A DNA stretch of 64,000 nt from Micromonospora sp. FIMYZ51 (GTDB lineage: Bacteria; Actinomycetota; Actinomycetes; Mycobacteriales; Micromonosporaceae): contig NZ_CP134706.1 of NCBI RefSeq assembly GCF_038246755.1, positions 4,588,001 through 4,652,000 on the forward strand, in the 5' to 3' direction. The position numbers and the translations under genes were made by a program. The notes under the pieces were generated by a model. The model saw only the letters and a program-made list of their open reading frames with translations, had not been told where the DNA came from and ran no database searches. Of the stretch, positions 52,952 through 62,013 are shown piece after piece. Each line of letters begins with the position of its first letter. The stretch's first letter is position 1.

Positions 52952-54419
52952 GATCTGGCCACAGCCCGTCCTGGACCTGCTCGCCACCGGCGGCGACCGG
53001 CCGGTCTTCTGCGACGGCGACCGGACGGTCACCGCGGCGCAGATGTCCGGGCTGGTCTGCCGGATCGCCGCCGGGCTGCGCGCCGCCGGGGCCGGACCCG
53101 GCGTCGGGGTGGCCCTGCGGCTCGGTGTCACCGCCGAGGCATTCGCCACGATCATCGCGGCCTTCGCGGTCGGCGCCCGGGTCTCCGGGATCCGCCCCGA
53201 CCTGCCCCGGACGCAACTCGCCCACCAACTCGGCGACAACGCACTGCTCGTCGACGACACCCGAGTCGCCGAACTGGCGGCGACAATCGACCACACGACC
53301 ACGCTTGTCGCCGCCGGGCGGCCGAGCGATGTCGCCCGGATCACCTGGACCAGCGGCAGCACCGGCAACCCGAAGGGCTGCGCACAGACGTACGCGGCGA
53401 TGAGTGCGGCCTGGGCCCCGTACCCGGACCGCTGGCCCCCGGCGGTCGCCGATCTCGCCACCCGGCTTCAGCGCTTTCTCGTCTTCGGCTCGCTGAGCAG
53501 CCAGGTGATGCTGGAGTACGCCATCCTCGCCCTGACCGCAGGGGGCACCCTGATCGCGGACCACTCCCCCGGGTTTCCTGCAATGATCAGCCGGAACCGG
53601 GCGACCGCGAGTGTGATCACCGTTGGCAAACTGCACCAACTCGTCCAGGACCAGCGCACCGATCCGACCGACCTGAGCAGCCTACGGGCGCTTCTGGTCT
53701 CCGGCTCCCCGCTCGCACCGGGCCGGCTCGCCGAGGCGCTCGACGTGCTCGGCCCCGTGATCTTCCACGGCTACGGCCAGACCGAAACCGGCATGATCAC
53801 GATGCTGACGCCGGCCGAGATGCTTGCGGTCCCGGCCACGCTCGCCTCGGTCGGCCGACCACCCCCGGTGACCGAGCTGTCCATCCGGGACGCCGACGGC
53901 CAGCCCGCCACGGAGGGAGAACTCTTCGTGCGGACACCGGCGCAGGCCGCCGCGTACTGGGCGGATCCGGCCGAAACCGCCGATGTGTTCGTCGACGGCT
54001 GGGTCCGCACCCGCGACCTGGCCCGGCTGGACAACGACGGCTACCTGCACCTGCTCGGCCGGATCCGGGACGTCATCATCGTGCACGCAAACCTGGTGTA
54101 CGCCGGCCCGATCGAGCGAGTTCTCGCCGCTGACCCCATGGTTGCCGAGGCGTACGTCGTCGGCCGTCCCGATGACGTCACCGGGGAGGCGGTGCACGCC
54201 TACCTGGTGCCGGCCGCCGGTCGCGCACCGGATGCCGGACGGCTGCGTACCCTGGTGGCGCAGGCGCTGGGGGAACCGTCGGTGCCGCAGACGATCCAGG
54301 TGATCGACCGGGTCCCGGTGGGGCCGAGCGGCAAGCCGGACAAGCGCGCCCTGGCGCGCAGCTCCGCGCTCATGCAGGCCCGCACACTCCTAGCTGGACC
54401 AGATGCGTCAACTGGCTAG
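52941..54419 (+). CDS. AMP-forming acyl/aryl-acid ligase (ANL family)
   Basis: 492 residues. The ATP loop TWTSGSTGNPKG, GYGQTETG, TRDLARLDNDGY, the hinge GRIRDVI and the C-terminal catalytic Lys in GPSGKPDKRAL are intact. There is no carrier domain. ATG 52941 lies within the last 11 bp of the flavoprotein gene, so it is translationally coupled. With an ammonia-lyase in the same cluster, activation of a cinnamate- or coumarate-type acid as adenylate or CoA ester is the simplest model. Amide formation with another substrate would need a partner enzyme not seen here. Confidence 0.92.
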   Translation: MPAEIWPQPVLDLLATGGDRPVFCDGDRTVTAAQMSGLVCRIAAGLRAAGAGPGVGVALRLGVTAEAFATIIAAFAVGARVSGIRPDLPRTQLAHQLGDNALLVDDTRVAELAATIDHTTTLVAAGRPSDVARITWTSGSTGNPKGCAQTYAAMSAAWAPYPDRWPPAVADLATRLQRFLVFGSLSSQVMLEYAILALTAGGTLIADHSPGFPAMISRNRATASVITVGKLHQLVQDQRTDPTDLSSLRALLVSGSPLAPGRLAEALDVLGPVIFHGYGQTETGMITMLTPAEMLAVPATLASVGRPPPVTELSIRDADGQPATEGELFVRTPAQAAAYWADPAETADVFVDGWVRTRDLARLDNDGYLHLLGRIRDVIIVHANLVYAGPIERVLAADPMVAEAYVVGRPDDVTGEAVHAYLVPAAGRAPDAGRLRTLVAQALGEPSVPQTIQVIDRVPVGPSGKPDKRALARSSALMQARTLLAGPDASTG

Positions 54420-54501
54420 GCAGCGATGGCCGGGTCCGCGTTCCCGACGCGACATTCGCGCCATCGAATTCCGGTGCCCCGTTTCGTCGTCGCCAGATGC
54501 T

Positions 54502-54544
54502 CGGCGCCTCTCTGGTCCGGATGCCCGGACACAGAGAGGCGCCG
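54502..54544. terminator. Strong bidirectional hairpin between convergent genes
   Basis: A 13-bp perfect outer stem (CGGCGCCTCTCTG with its complement) encloses a further 6-bp stem (GTCCGG/CCGGAC) around a 4-nt loop, with one bulged A. It lies between the rightward ligase and the leftward cellulase, so it can end both transcripts. There is no strong U tract, which is usual in actinomycetes. Confidence 0.85.
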
Positions 54545-54605
54545 TTGGTTCGGTAGGGCCGGTGGCATCGGACCCGCGCGGTGCCGATGCCCGCCGTGCG
54601 CGGCG

Positions 54606-55574
54606 CTAGTAACCGTAGATCATCTTGTAGGCCACCTCGGGGAGGAACTGCCCGGCGCTGGTCCCGCCGCCGACTCCGCAGTTGCCGTCGGACTCACCCG
54701 GCGTCTTGAGCCACAGCAGCATTTCCGCGCCGCCGCCCGTCCGGCTGGGGGTGCCGATCCTGCGACCGCCGGGGTTGCACCATTGGCCGTTGGAGCCGTT
54801 GCCGTTGCGACTGGTGTCGATCACGTACGGCTTGCTGTAACCGAACCTCTGTAGCGCGGCGGCGACCTGGTTGCCGTAGTTGGTGTTCTCACCGGTGGTG
54901 AAGTAGTTCGAGACGTTCAGCGCGAAGCCGCGCGCGTTTGCCACGCCGGCCATGTTGAGCCGCTGCGCCATCGTCTGGGCGTCGACCCAGCGGGGATTGC
55001 CGGCGTCGATGTAGGTCCAGGTGTTGGGCGCCTTGGACCGGAACTGGCCGACGGCGCGGGAGAGCATGCCCACCCGCTCGTTGATCTGCGCCTGGCTCAT
55101 GCAGTTGAAGTCGCCGAGGGAGTCCGGTTCGAGGACCACCACGGCGGGACGGCTGCCGATGGCGGCGGCGAAAGAGGCGATCCATGAGTCGTACGCGCCG
55201 ACGCTGCCGGCGCCACCACCGGAGTGGCCGCCGCACGCGTCCCGGCCGGGAAGGTTGTAGGCCACCAGCAGCGGCAGCTTGTCAACCGCGTCTGCGGCTC
55301 CCACATAGCCCCGGACCGCGCCTGCGATGTCGCCACTCCAGTTGCCGAACCATCTGGCCATCGGCTTCTGCGCGATCTCGGTGCGGATGGCGGCGGCGCG
55401 TCCGTCGCCCGGGTTTGCCGCCGCCCACGCCGCCGGACTCGAGTTGGGGTCGACGTAGAAGCCGCTGGTCTGGCTGATCGGATTCGCGTGCGCAGCTGGT
55501 GCCCCGAGCAGGATCGCGGGAACCGCCAACGCCAGCGCGGCGGCAAGTCCCCAGGGGCGGGTCCGTCGTCTCAT
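54606..55574 (-). CDS. Secreted glycoside hydrolase family 6 (endoglucanase/cellobiohydrolase)
   Basis: 322 residues. A Sec signal peptide (MRRRTRPWGLAAALALAVP..., likely cut after AHA near residue 31) precedes a single GH6 catalytic domain. Family motifs are LLVAYNLPGRDACGGHSGG, VVLEPDSLG with the catalytic-acid region, YVIDTSRNGNG and the C-terminal LLWLKTPGESDG. There is no carbohydrate-binding module, so it is a minimal enzyme. GGAGGAG lies 7 nt upstream of ATG 55574. A good promoter and two CebR-like boxes lie upstream, so cellulose or cello-oligosaccharide control by the adjacent LacI protein is likely. Confidence 0.97.
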   Translation of the reverse strand: MRRRTRPWGLAAALALAVPAILLGAPAAHANPISQTSGFYVDPNSSPAAWAAANPGDGRAAAIRTEIAQKPMARWFGNWSGDIAGAVRGYVGAADAVDKLPLLVAYNLPGRDACGGHSGGGAGSVGAYDSWIASFAAAIGSRPAVVVLEPDSLGDFNCMSQAQINERVGMLSRAVGQFRSKAPNTWTYIDAGNPRWVDAQTMAQRLNMAGVANARGFALNVSNYFTTGENTNYGNQVAAALQRFGYSKPYVIDTSRNGNGSNGQWCNPGGRRIGTPSRTGGGAEMLLWLKTPGESDGNCGVGGGTSAGQFLPEVAYKMIYGY

Positions 55575-55597
55575 GAACAGTCTCCTCCGGGAAAAAC

Positions 55598-55611
55598 TGG
55601 AAGCGCTTCCA
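55598..55611. promoter_or_regulatory. CebR-like operator box (downstream of the GH6 start site)
   Basis: TGGAAGCGCTTCCA, a perfect 14-bp palindrome resembling the CebR box TGGGAGCGCTCCCA. It lies between the predicted transcription start and the ribosome site of the GH6 gene, a roadblock position for a LacI-type repressor. Confidence 0.88.
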
Positions 55612-55639
55612 GCGATATTCGTCCATGGGTTTCGGTCCG

Positions 55640-55668
55640 ATAATCGGAAAGTGTCGGGCAGATGTCAA
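55640..55668 (-). promoter_or_regulatory. Promoter of the GH6 gene
   Basis: Minus-strand TTGACA (55668-55663), 17-nt spacer, GATTAT (55645-55640). The perfect -35 and ideal spacing give one of the clearest promoters in the window. Confidence 0.75.
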
Positions 55669-55708
55669 GTGGGGCCGACCTTGCGGCAGGGCTGATCTTC
55701 CAGCTTTC

Positions 55709-55722
55709 TGGGACCGCTTCCA
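55709..55722. promoter_or_regulatory. Second CebR-like box (upstream of the GH6 promoter, ahead of the LacI gene)
   Basis: TGGGACCGCTTCCA, an imperfect form of the box at 55598. It lies about 98 bp from the first box and 121 bp before the regulator start, suiting looping repression of GH6 and autoregulation. Confidence 0.65.
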
Positions 55723-55843
55723 GCCTGCCCGGGCGACTGTGGGCCACCTCGACGCCGTCGAGGCCGGCCGATACGATCGGTAAGCGACAAACGGCCGGTG
55801 GTAGCGGCTGCCCGACGTCGGACGGGAAGGACTCGGCATCGCG

Positions 55844-56857
55844 ATGGCAGCGCAGAAGCCTCGGCGGCAACCGACCCTCGACGAGGTGGCCGAACGCGCC
55901 GGCGTGTCACGTTCCGCCGCGTCCCGGGTCATCAACAAGGCGCCGCATGTCAGCCGCGCCACGCGCGATGCCGTGGAGCGCGCCATCAAGGAGCTGGGCT
56001 ATCTGCCCAACCGCACCGCCCGTGCGCTGGCCACCCAACAGACGGGGATCGTCGCGCTCGCGGTCTCCCATGACGATCCCGAGTTGTTCGCCGACCCGTT
56101 CTTTGCCCAGGTCATCGTCGGCGTGTCCGCAGTGCTCGAGGAGACCGACCTGCACCTGCTGCTGTGCCTTGCCAGCTCCGGCCGGGGCCGGTCCCGGTTG
56201 ACCAACCTGCTGCACACGCGCGGCGTCGACGGCATCATGCTGATGGCGCTGCACGGCGACGATCCGCTGACCCACATCGTGCGTCGGGCCGGCCTGCCCG
56301 CGGTGTACGGCGGCCGGCCATTGAATTTCGAGCCACAGTGGTACGTCGACTCCGACAACCTCGGCGGCGCGCGACTTGCCACCGAACATCTCATCGGCCT
56401 CGGCCGAACCCGGATCGTCACCATCACCGGCCCGATGTCGACCGACGTCGGCCGCGCTCGCCACCGCGGCTACCAGGAAGCAATGATCATGGCTGGGCTG
56501 ACCCCGTACGCGACGGCAGAAGGCGACTTCACCGAGACCGGCGGTGCCGCAGCGATGAAATCATTGCTTGACAGCCATCCCGATCTCGACGCCGTCTTCG
56601 CCGCCAGCGACGACACGGCGGCGGGCGCCCTGCGCGTCCTCATCGACTCCGGTCGGTCCGTGCCAGCCGACGTGGCAGTGGTGGGCTTCGACGACCTCGG
56701 CACCGCCGAACGAACCGATCCGCCGTTGACCACCGTCCACCAGTCGGTCCAAGCCCTGGGCAAGGAAATGACCCGGATGCTCGTCGGACTCATCGCGGGG
56801 CACGAACCCTCGTCCATCATCCTGCCCACGAAGTTGGTGCTCCGCGACTCGGCATGA
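55844..56857 (+). CDS. LacI-family transcriptional regulator, CebR-like
   Basis: 337 residues. The N-terminal HTH (TLDEVAERAGVSRSAASRVIN) is followed by the hinge helix LPNRTARALATQQTG and a periplasmic-binding-protein-like effector domain (VALAVSHDDPELFADPFF ... VAVVGFDDLGTAERTDPPLTTV). The Ser-Arg-Ser-Ala-Ala recognition helix and a TGGxxxCGCTxCCA operator next door are consistent with cellulose-utilisation repressors. GGAAGG upstream is far (13 nt) from ATG 55844, so expression may be low. It is divergent from the GH6 gene, which is its probable target. Confidence 0.95.
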   Translation: MAAQKPRRQPTLDEVAERAGVSRSAASRVINKAPHVSRATRDAVERAIKELGYLPNRTARALATQQTGIVALAVSHDDPELFADPFFAQVIVGVSAVLEETDLHLLLCLASSGRGRSRLTNLLHTRGVDGIMLMALHGDDPLTHIVRRAGLPAVYGGRPLNFEPQWYVDSDNLGGARLATEHLIGLGRTRIVTITGPMSTDVGRARHRGYQEAMIMAGLTPYATAEGDFTETGGAAAMKSLLDSHPDLDAVFAASDDTAAGALRVLIDSGRSVPADVAVVGFDDLGTAERTDPPLTTVHQSVQALGKEMTRMLVGLIAGHEPSSIILPTKLVLRDSA

Positions 56858-57171
56858 TCCGCGACCCAAACTCATACCCCGGAGACGGCCGACGTTCGGC
56901 GCGCGGGCAGCGCCATCCCCTGCGCCGCCGGCCCGCCGCAACGTTCAGGAGCAGACCCTCGTCCAGGAACGCAGGAAAGCCGCCCCGGGCCATGGTCAAC
57001 GGAGCCGCCGGTTGCGAAACTGCTTCAAGCTGCGTCAGCACCGGCAATCGAGACTCTTGACGCATTGGGCCACCATGCATGCCGGCCAGGCGACACCGCG
57101 TACCCGATCGGTGGGGCCTGACCGCTACCCCACGCAGGCCCGCCATCGGCACGACCCGGACGGAGGAAGGA
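56858..57171 (+). other. 314-bp intergenic region upstream of the ABC exporter operon
   Basis: No credible gene on either strand. It presumably holds the exporter promoter; TTGACG near 57057 is a possible -35 but no good -10 follows. A strong GGAGGAAGG ribosome site precedes ATG 57172. Confidence 0.6.
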
Positions 57172-58101
57172 ATGTCCAGCGCCCCGCTGTCCCTGCCGCA
57201 GCCATCCGCGCGGGCACCCGAGTTCGGCCGGGACGCGCTCATCGTCTGCGAGAACCTGGTGCGGATCTACCAGACCGGCTCGATCGAGGTGCAGGCACTG
57301 CAGGGACTGGACCTAGCCGTGGAGAGCGGTGAGCTGGTCGCCGTCGTCGGTGCCTCCGGATCGGGCAAGTCGACGCTGCTCGCCATCTTGGCCGGCATCG
57401 ACGCCCCCACCGCCGGGCGGGTCCGGGTCGACCGGTGGAATCTGCTGGCGATGTCCCGCGCGGACCGGGTGGACTACCGGCGGCACACCGTCGGGTTCGT
57501 ACGGCAGCAGACCGCGAGCAACCTGATCCCTTACCTGAGCGCCCGGGAGATGGTGGACCTGCCGATGACGGCGGCCCGTATCGCGAAGCGGGAGCGCCGG
57601 GAGCGCGCGGCCGAGTTGCTGGACAGCCTCGGTGTCGCCGACTGCGCCGATCGACGCCCCGGGCAACTCTCCGGAGGGCAGCAGATGCGGGTCGCGATCG
57701 CGGTGGCGCTGGCCAACCAGCCGCGGGTCCTGCTCGCCGACGAGCCGACCGGCGAGCTGGACGCCGCCACGTCCGCGGAGGTCTTCGGCGTGCTGCGGGA
57801 CGTCAACCGGCGGTACGGCGTCACCGTTGTCGTGGTGACCCACGACCCGGAGGTGAGCGGCCAGGTCGAACGGACCGTCGCGATCCGGGATGGACGCACC
57901 AGCAGCGAGGTGCTGCGCCGCACCACCACCGACGCGGAGGGCGACACGCAGCTGATCGCCGAGGAGTACGCCGTGATGGACCGGGCCGGGCGGGTGCAGG
58001 TGCCCCGCGACTTCCGCCAGGCGCTGGCGCTGACCCGACGGGTCCGGCTGGCCCTGGAACCCGACCACATCACGATCCGCTCCGACTCGGGAAGCGGCTG
58101 A
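57172..58101 (+). CDS. ABC transporter ATP-binding protein with AbrB-like C-terminal extension
   Basis: 309 residues from ATG 57172 (GGAGGAAGG just upstream). The MacB/LolD-type ATPase has Walker A GASGSGKST, signature LSGGQ, Walker B VLLADEPTGELD and H-loop VVVTHD. After about residue 240 an extra 60-residue tail contains YAVMDRAGRVQVPRDFRQAL and VRLALEPDHITIRSD, which looks like a swapped-hairpin AbrB-type fold. Its stop shares a base with the next start (TGATG). It powers the FtsX-type permeases downstream. Substrate unknown; antibiotic or lipid export is possible. Confidence 0.95.
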   Translation: MSSAPLSLPQPSARAPEFGRDALIVCENLVRIYQTGSIEVQALQGLDLAVESGELVAVVGASGSGKSTLLAILAGIDAPTAGRVRVDRWNLLAMSRADRVDYRRHTVGFVRQQTASNLIPYLSAREMVDLPMTAARIAKRERRERAAELLDSLGVADCADRRPGQLSGGQQMRVAIAVALANQPRVLLADEPTGELDAATSAEVFGVLRDVNRRYGVTVVVVTHDPEVSGQVERTVAIRDGRTSSEVLRRTTTDAEGDTQLIAEEYAVMDRAGRVQVPRDFRQALALTRRVRLALEPDHITIRSDSGSG

Positions 58102-58823
58102 TGAGCAGCGAACCGCTGCTGCGCGTGCGCGACGTGCACCGGCGCTTCCGCACCGGGCCGACCGTCGTACACGCCCTGCGCGGCGTGTCGTTCGACGTGG
58201 CCGCCGGTTCCATGGTGGCGCTCGTCGGCCGGTCCGGCTCGGGCAAGACGACCCTGCTCAACACCATCGGCGGCCTGGATCGCCCGGACGCCGGCACGGT
58301 GCACGTCGACGGCACCGCCGTCACCGCGCTCGACGAGGACGGCCTGGCCCGGCTGCGGCGCGAGAAGGTGTCGTACGTCTTCCAGAGCTTCGGGTTGATC
58401 CCGGTGTTGTCGGCCGCGGAGAACGTCGCCGCCCCGCTGCGGCTGGCCCGTGTCGCCCCGGCCGAACGCGAGCGGCGCGTCGAGTTGCTGCTGGAGCTGG
58501 TCGGCCTGGCCGACCACGCCCGGCAGCGGCCGGCTGAGCTGTCCGGCGGCCAGCAGCAGCGGGTGGCGATCGCCCGCGCGCTGGCCGCCTCGCCCCGGCT
58601 ACTGATCGCCGACGAGCCCACCGGCCAGCTCGACGCGGAGACCGGCCTGTCGGTGATGGCCCTGCTGCGCGGGGTGGTCGAATCCGAAGGCGTCACCGCA
58701 CTCGTGTCCACCCACGACCCGGTGATGATGGCACTGGCCGACCGGGTGATCCGCATCCACGACGGGCACCTCGACGAAGAGGCAGCCGGGCAACCCGACG
58801 AGTCCGTGCCGGACGCCAGGTGA
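58101..58823 (+). CDS. ABC transporter ATP-binding protein (MacB/LolD type)
   Basis: 240 residues. Walker A GRSGSGKTT, Q-loop YVFQSFGLIPVLSAAENV, signature LSGGQQQRVAIARAL, Walker B LLIADEPTGQLD and H-loop ALVSTHD are complete. It lacks the C-terminal tail of its neighbour, so the two ATPases are not simple duplicates. It overlaps the first ATPase gene by one base and ends 7 bp before the permease; the four genes form one operon. A heterodimeric ATPase pair is plausible. Confidence 0.96.
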   Translation: MSSEPLLRVRDVHRRFRTGPTVVHALRGVSFDVAAGSMVALVGRSGSGKTTLLNTIGGLDRPDAGTVHVDGTAVTALDEDGLARLRREKVSYVFQSFGLIPVLSAAENVAAPLRLARVAPAERERRVELLLELVGLADHARQRPAELSGGQQQRVAIARALAASPRLLIADEPTGQLDAETGLSVMALLRGVVESEGVTALVSTHDPVMMALADRVIRIHDGHLDEEAAGQPDESVPDAR

Positions 58824-58830
58824 CACGCCG

Positions 58831-61800
58831 ATGCTGAGGCTGGTCGGCCGGCGCGCCCGCGCGCAGTGGCCGTTGCTGGCGGCCCTCATCGGGGTCGTCA
58901 CGGTCGGCGCGACCCTGCTGGGCACCTGCACCCTGCTGAGCACCCGCACCGCCGAGCGGGCGCTGGAGGTCGCCATGGCCCGCGCCGCCCCCGCCGCCGT
59001 CGACGTGACCGTCTACACCGGCACCGTCGAGGGCCCCGACGCGCTGTCCGTCGCCGCCGACACCCACACCGTGGTGGCCGCCGCGCTCGCACCGTTCCCG
59101 GTGACCACGACCGCGCGGGCGTCGACGGTGCTGCGGGCGCTGCCGCCCGCGCTCGCCCCGGGCACCACCGTCGGAGCCCAGGCGTACCTGTCCGGGCTGG
59201 ACGATCTGCCGGCCCGGGCCGAGCTGGTCACCGGACGCTGGCCGCACGACCGTGGTGACGCTGTGGTGCTGGAGTCCACCGCCCAGCTGCTCGGCCTCAC
59301 CCCCGGTCGCCGGGTACGCCTCGGCGCCGAACTGGCCCACCCGCCCGTCCCGGCCATCGACGTGACCGTCGTCGGTGTGGTACGCCCGTTGCCGGGGCGC
59401 GGCTGGGACCGCGACCGGCTGGCTGCGGCCGGCTCCGCGACCGACTACCAGGACGGCCACTTCCGGCAACCGGTCAACGCCTACGGCCCGTTCCTCGTCG
59501 ACCTCGCCGACCTGCTCAGCACCGGCGCCACCATCAACCGGATGGAGGTCACCGCTACTCCGGACCTGTCCCACACCAACCGCCGCGACCTGGAGACCGT
59601 GGCCGGGGCCGTCCGCAGTGCCGACCGACGGCTGGCCGGCACCCTCGGCGACCGCGTCCGGCTCGCACGTGTCGCCTCCGACCTGCCGCTGACCCTGCGG
59701 TCCGCCGACGACCAACGGCACGTCACCGCCGCCGTGGTGCTCGCCATCGCCGTCCTCGGCGGTGTCCTGACCGCGACGGCACTCGTCCTCGCCGGCCGGC
59801 TGACCGCAGGCATACGCGCCGACGAGACCGCCCTGCGGTCCGCCCTCGGCACCAGCCGCCGCCAACTCGCCGCCACCGCCACACTCGAGGCCGGGCTCGT
59901 CGCCGCCGTCGCCGCCGCGCTCGCGATACCGGCCTCGTCGGCCCTGCACGCCGGTCTGACCCACCTGCCGCCGCTGGACGGCGCCGGCCTGACCGCCCGA
60001 CCGGCCATCACCGGTGCCCAGGTCCTCGCGGTCGCTGGCGGCGCGCTGGTACTCGCCGCTGTCCTCACCATCCTGGCGGCCCGGCCCGGCCCGGCAGCCG
60101 GCGACCGGCGCACGCGCCGCGAACTGCTCGCCCGATCCGGCACCGACCTGCTGCTCGCGGTATTCGCCGCCGCCGCATGGTGGCAGTTGTACGCGCAGCC
60201 CACCGCCGCCAGCCCACGCGCCGACGCGGTCCGGGTGCTCGCGCCGGCGCTGCTGCTCACCGCAGGTGCCGCCCTGGCGCTGCGGGTGGTGGTGCCTGCC
60301 CTGCGCGGCGCCGACCGGCTGGCGTACCGCGCCCGTGGGCTGGCGCTACCACTGGTGGTCGCCGAGGCCGCCCGCCGGCACCAGGCGGTCGCCGCCGGGC
60401 TGCTCGTCGGGCTGGCCTGCGCAGCCGCAACCTTCGGCCTCGCCTTCGACACCACGTGGCACCAGTCGCAGCGCGACCAGGCGGCGCTTTCCGTCGGCAC
60501 CGACCTGACACTCACCCTCAGCACGGCGCCGGTCGCCGGAGACGGCGCGGTCGTCGGCGCGGCCACCGCGGGGACCGTGAGTCCAGCCCTCGACCGTGGT
60601 ACCGCCGTCGGTCAGTGGCTCGGCACCGCCGGTGATGCGCCGCGCCTGATCGCCGTCGACACCACCCGCGCCGAGGCGCTGCTACGCGGGCGACTCGACC
60701 GCGACCGCACCTGGACGGACGTGGGAGCGAGGCTCGCCCCACCGACCCGCGTCACCGGCCTCACCGTTGCCGCTGGCGCCCCGCTCGTGCTGAGCGGAAC
60801 CACGACCGGTGACACCTCGCTCGCCGTGACGCCCCAGCTGCTGCTGCAGGACGCCACCGGCCTGCGCATACCCTGTACCGGTCCGCCCGTGCCGCTCGAC
60901 GGCCGGGAGCACCGCATGCCCGAGTGCGCGACCGGGCACGGACTGCGCCTCGTCGCAGTGTCTTTGCCGGTCGCGGCCGGGCCGGATGCCGGGTCCTCGG
61001 TCGGCGGACGCACCGCCATCGCCGTCACCCTCACCGTGCCGCCCGCCGGATCCGCGGACGGATCCGCGGACGGATCGGACTGGACCGCCACGTCCGCGCC
61101 GCCGGTCCCGAGCAAGGTGAGCGACCCGAGCGTCGTGGTCTCCGCGACGCCGACGGGGGCGGCGCTGCGGATGGCGGCAACCGTCGACCTCGGCGGCGCC
61201 CCGGACGCCGCCCACACCCTCGTCGCCACCGCCTTCCCGGACCCCGGCCCGGTGCCCGTCGCCGTCTCCGCCCGCTTCGCCAGCGAGGTCGGTGCCGAGG
61301 GCGGCAGCCAGCTCAGCGTCACGGTCGGTACCACGCCCGTCCCGATCGTCGTCACCGAGGTCGTGCCGACCGTACCGTCCGCCCCCGGCGCCGTCGCCAT
61401 CCTGGCCGACCTGGACACGCTGTCTCGCGCCCGCGCCGTCGCCGGCGACCTGACGTTCCCGGTCGACGCCTGGTGGGTCGGCCACCCAACCGGTCCCGGT
61501 GTCGCCGAGCGGGCCACCGCCCTGCACCTGGGCACCGTCACGACCCGCGAGGCGGAGACCGCCCGTCTCATCGGCGGCCCGCTGCACGCCGGGCTGCCGG
61601 CCGCGCTCCGGCTCATCGTCCCGGCTGCGGCCCTGCTGCTGCTCGCCGGCGTCGTCCTGCACGTGACCTGCGATCTACAGGTCCGCGCCGTCGAGGTAGC
61701 ACGGCTGCGCGGCCTGGGGATGTCCCGGCGCGGCATCCGGGCCGTGCTGCTCGGCCAGCACGTCGGCGTTCTGCTGCCCCTGCTCGCGGCGGGCACGGCC

Positions 61801-62013
61801 GTCGGCGCGCTCGCCACCCGCATCGTCGCTCCCCTGCTCGTACGCTCCGACACCGGCGCCGCGCCCGTCCCGGCCGCCCAGCCACACTGGCCGTGGCCAG
61901 CCGAGGCCGCGCTGCTCGCCGTACTGCTGGTCGGATGCCTGCTGGCGGTCGCCGTTGTGGTCACCGTCCAGGTCCGCCGGGCCGACGCCGCGCACCTGCG
62001 GGTGACGCCGTGA
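58831..62013 (+). CDS. FtsX-like ABC permease, large two-block form
   Basis: 1060 residues. One N-terminal TM helix (about 13-35) is followed by a large extracytoplasmic domain, then a cluster of TM helices about residues 300-430 and more near 460-530, a second large extracellular domain (about 540-880) and C-terminal helices. It is longer than a typical MacB permease and resembles the duplicated ten-TM FtsX permeases of Gram-positive bacteria. Near 61048 a 12-bp tandem repeat encodes SADGSADGSD in an extracellular loop. There is no separate membrane-fusion gene, as expected without an outer membrane. Confidence 0.93.
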   Translation: MLRLVGRRARAQWPLLAALIGVVTVGATLLGTCTLLSTRTAERALEVAMARAAPAAVDVTVYTGTVEGPDALSVAADTHTVVAAALAPFPVTTTARASTVLRALPPALAPGTTVGAQAYLSGLDDLPARAELVTGRWPHDRGDAVVLESTAQLLGLTPGRRVRLGAELAHPPVPAIDVTVVGVVRPLPGRGWDRDRLAAAGSATDYQDGHFRQPVNAYGPFLVDLADLLSTGATINRMEVTATPDLSHTNRRDLETVAGAVRSADRRLAGTLGDRVRLARVASDLPLTLRSADDQRHVTAAVVLAIAVLGGVLTATALVLAGRLTAGIRADETALRSALGTSRRQLAATATLEAGLVAAVAAALAIPASSALHAGLTHLPPLDGAGLTARPAITGAQVLAVAGGALVLAAVLTILAARPGPAAGDRRTRRELLARSGTDLLLAVFAAAAWWQLYAQPTAASPRADAVRVLAPALLLTAGAALALRVVVPALRGADRLAYRARGLALPLVVAEAARRHQAVAAGLLVGLACAAATFGLAFDTTWHQSQRDQAALSVGTDLTLTLSTAPVAGDGAVVGAATAGTVSPALDRGTAVGQWLGTAGDAPRLIAVDTTRAEALLRGRLDRDRTWTDVGARLAPPTRVTGLTVAAGAPLVLSGTTTGDTSLAVTPQLLLQDATGLRIPCTGPPVPLDGREHRMPECATGHGLRLVAVSLPVAAGPDAGSSVGGRTAIAVTLTVPPAGSADGSADGSDWTATSAPPVPSKVSDPSVVVSATPTGAALRMAATVDLGGAPDAAHTLVATAFPDPGPVPVAVSARFASEVGAEGGSQLSVTVGTTPVPIVVTEVVPTVPSAPGAVAILADLDTLSRARAVAGDLTFPVDAWWVGHPTGPGVAERATALHLGTVTTREAETARLIGGPLHAGLPAALRLIVPAAALLLLAGVVLHVTCDLQVRAVEVARLRGLGMSRRGIRAVLLGQHVGVLLPLLAAGTAVGALATRIVAPLLVRSDTGAAPVPAAQPHWPWPAEAALLAVLLVGCLLAVAVVVTVQVRRADAAHLRVTP

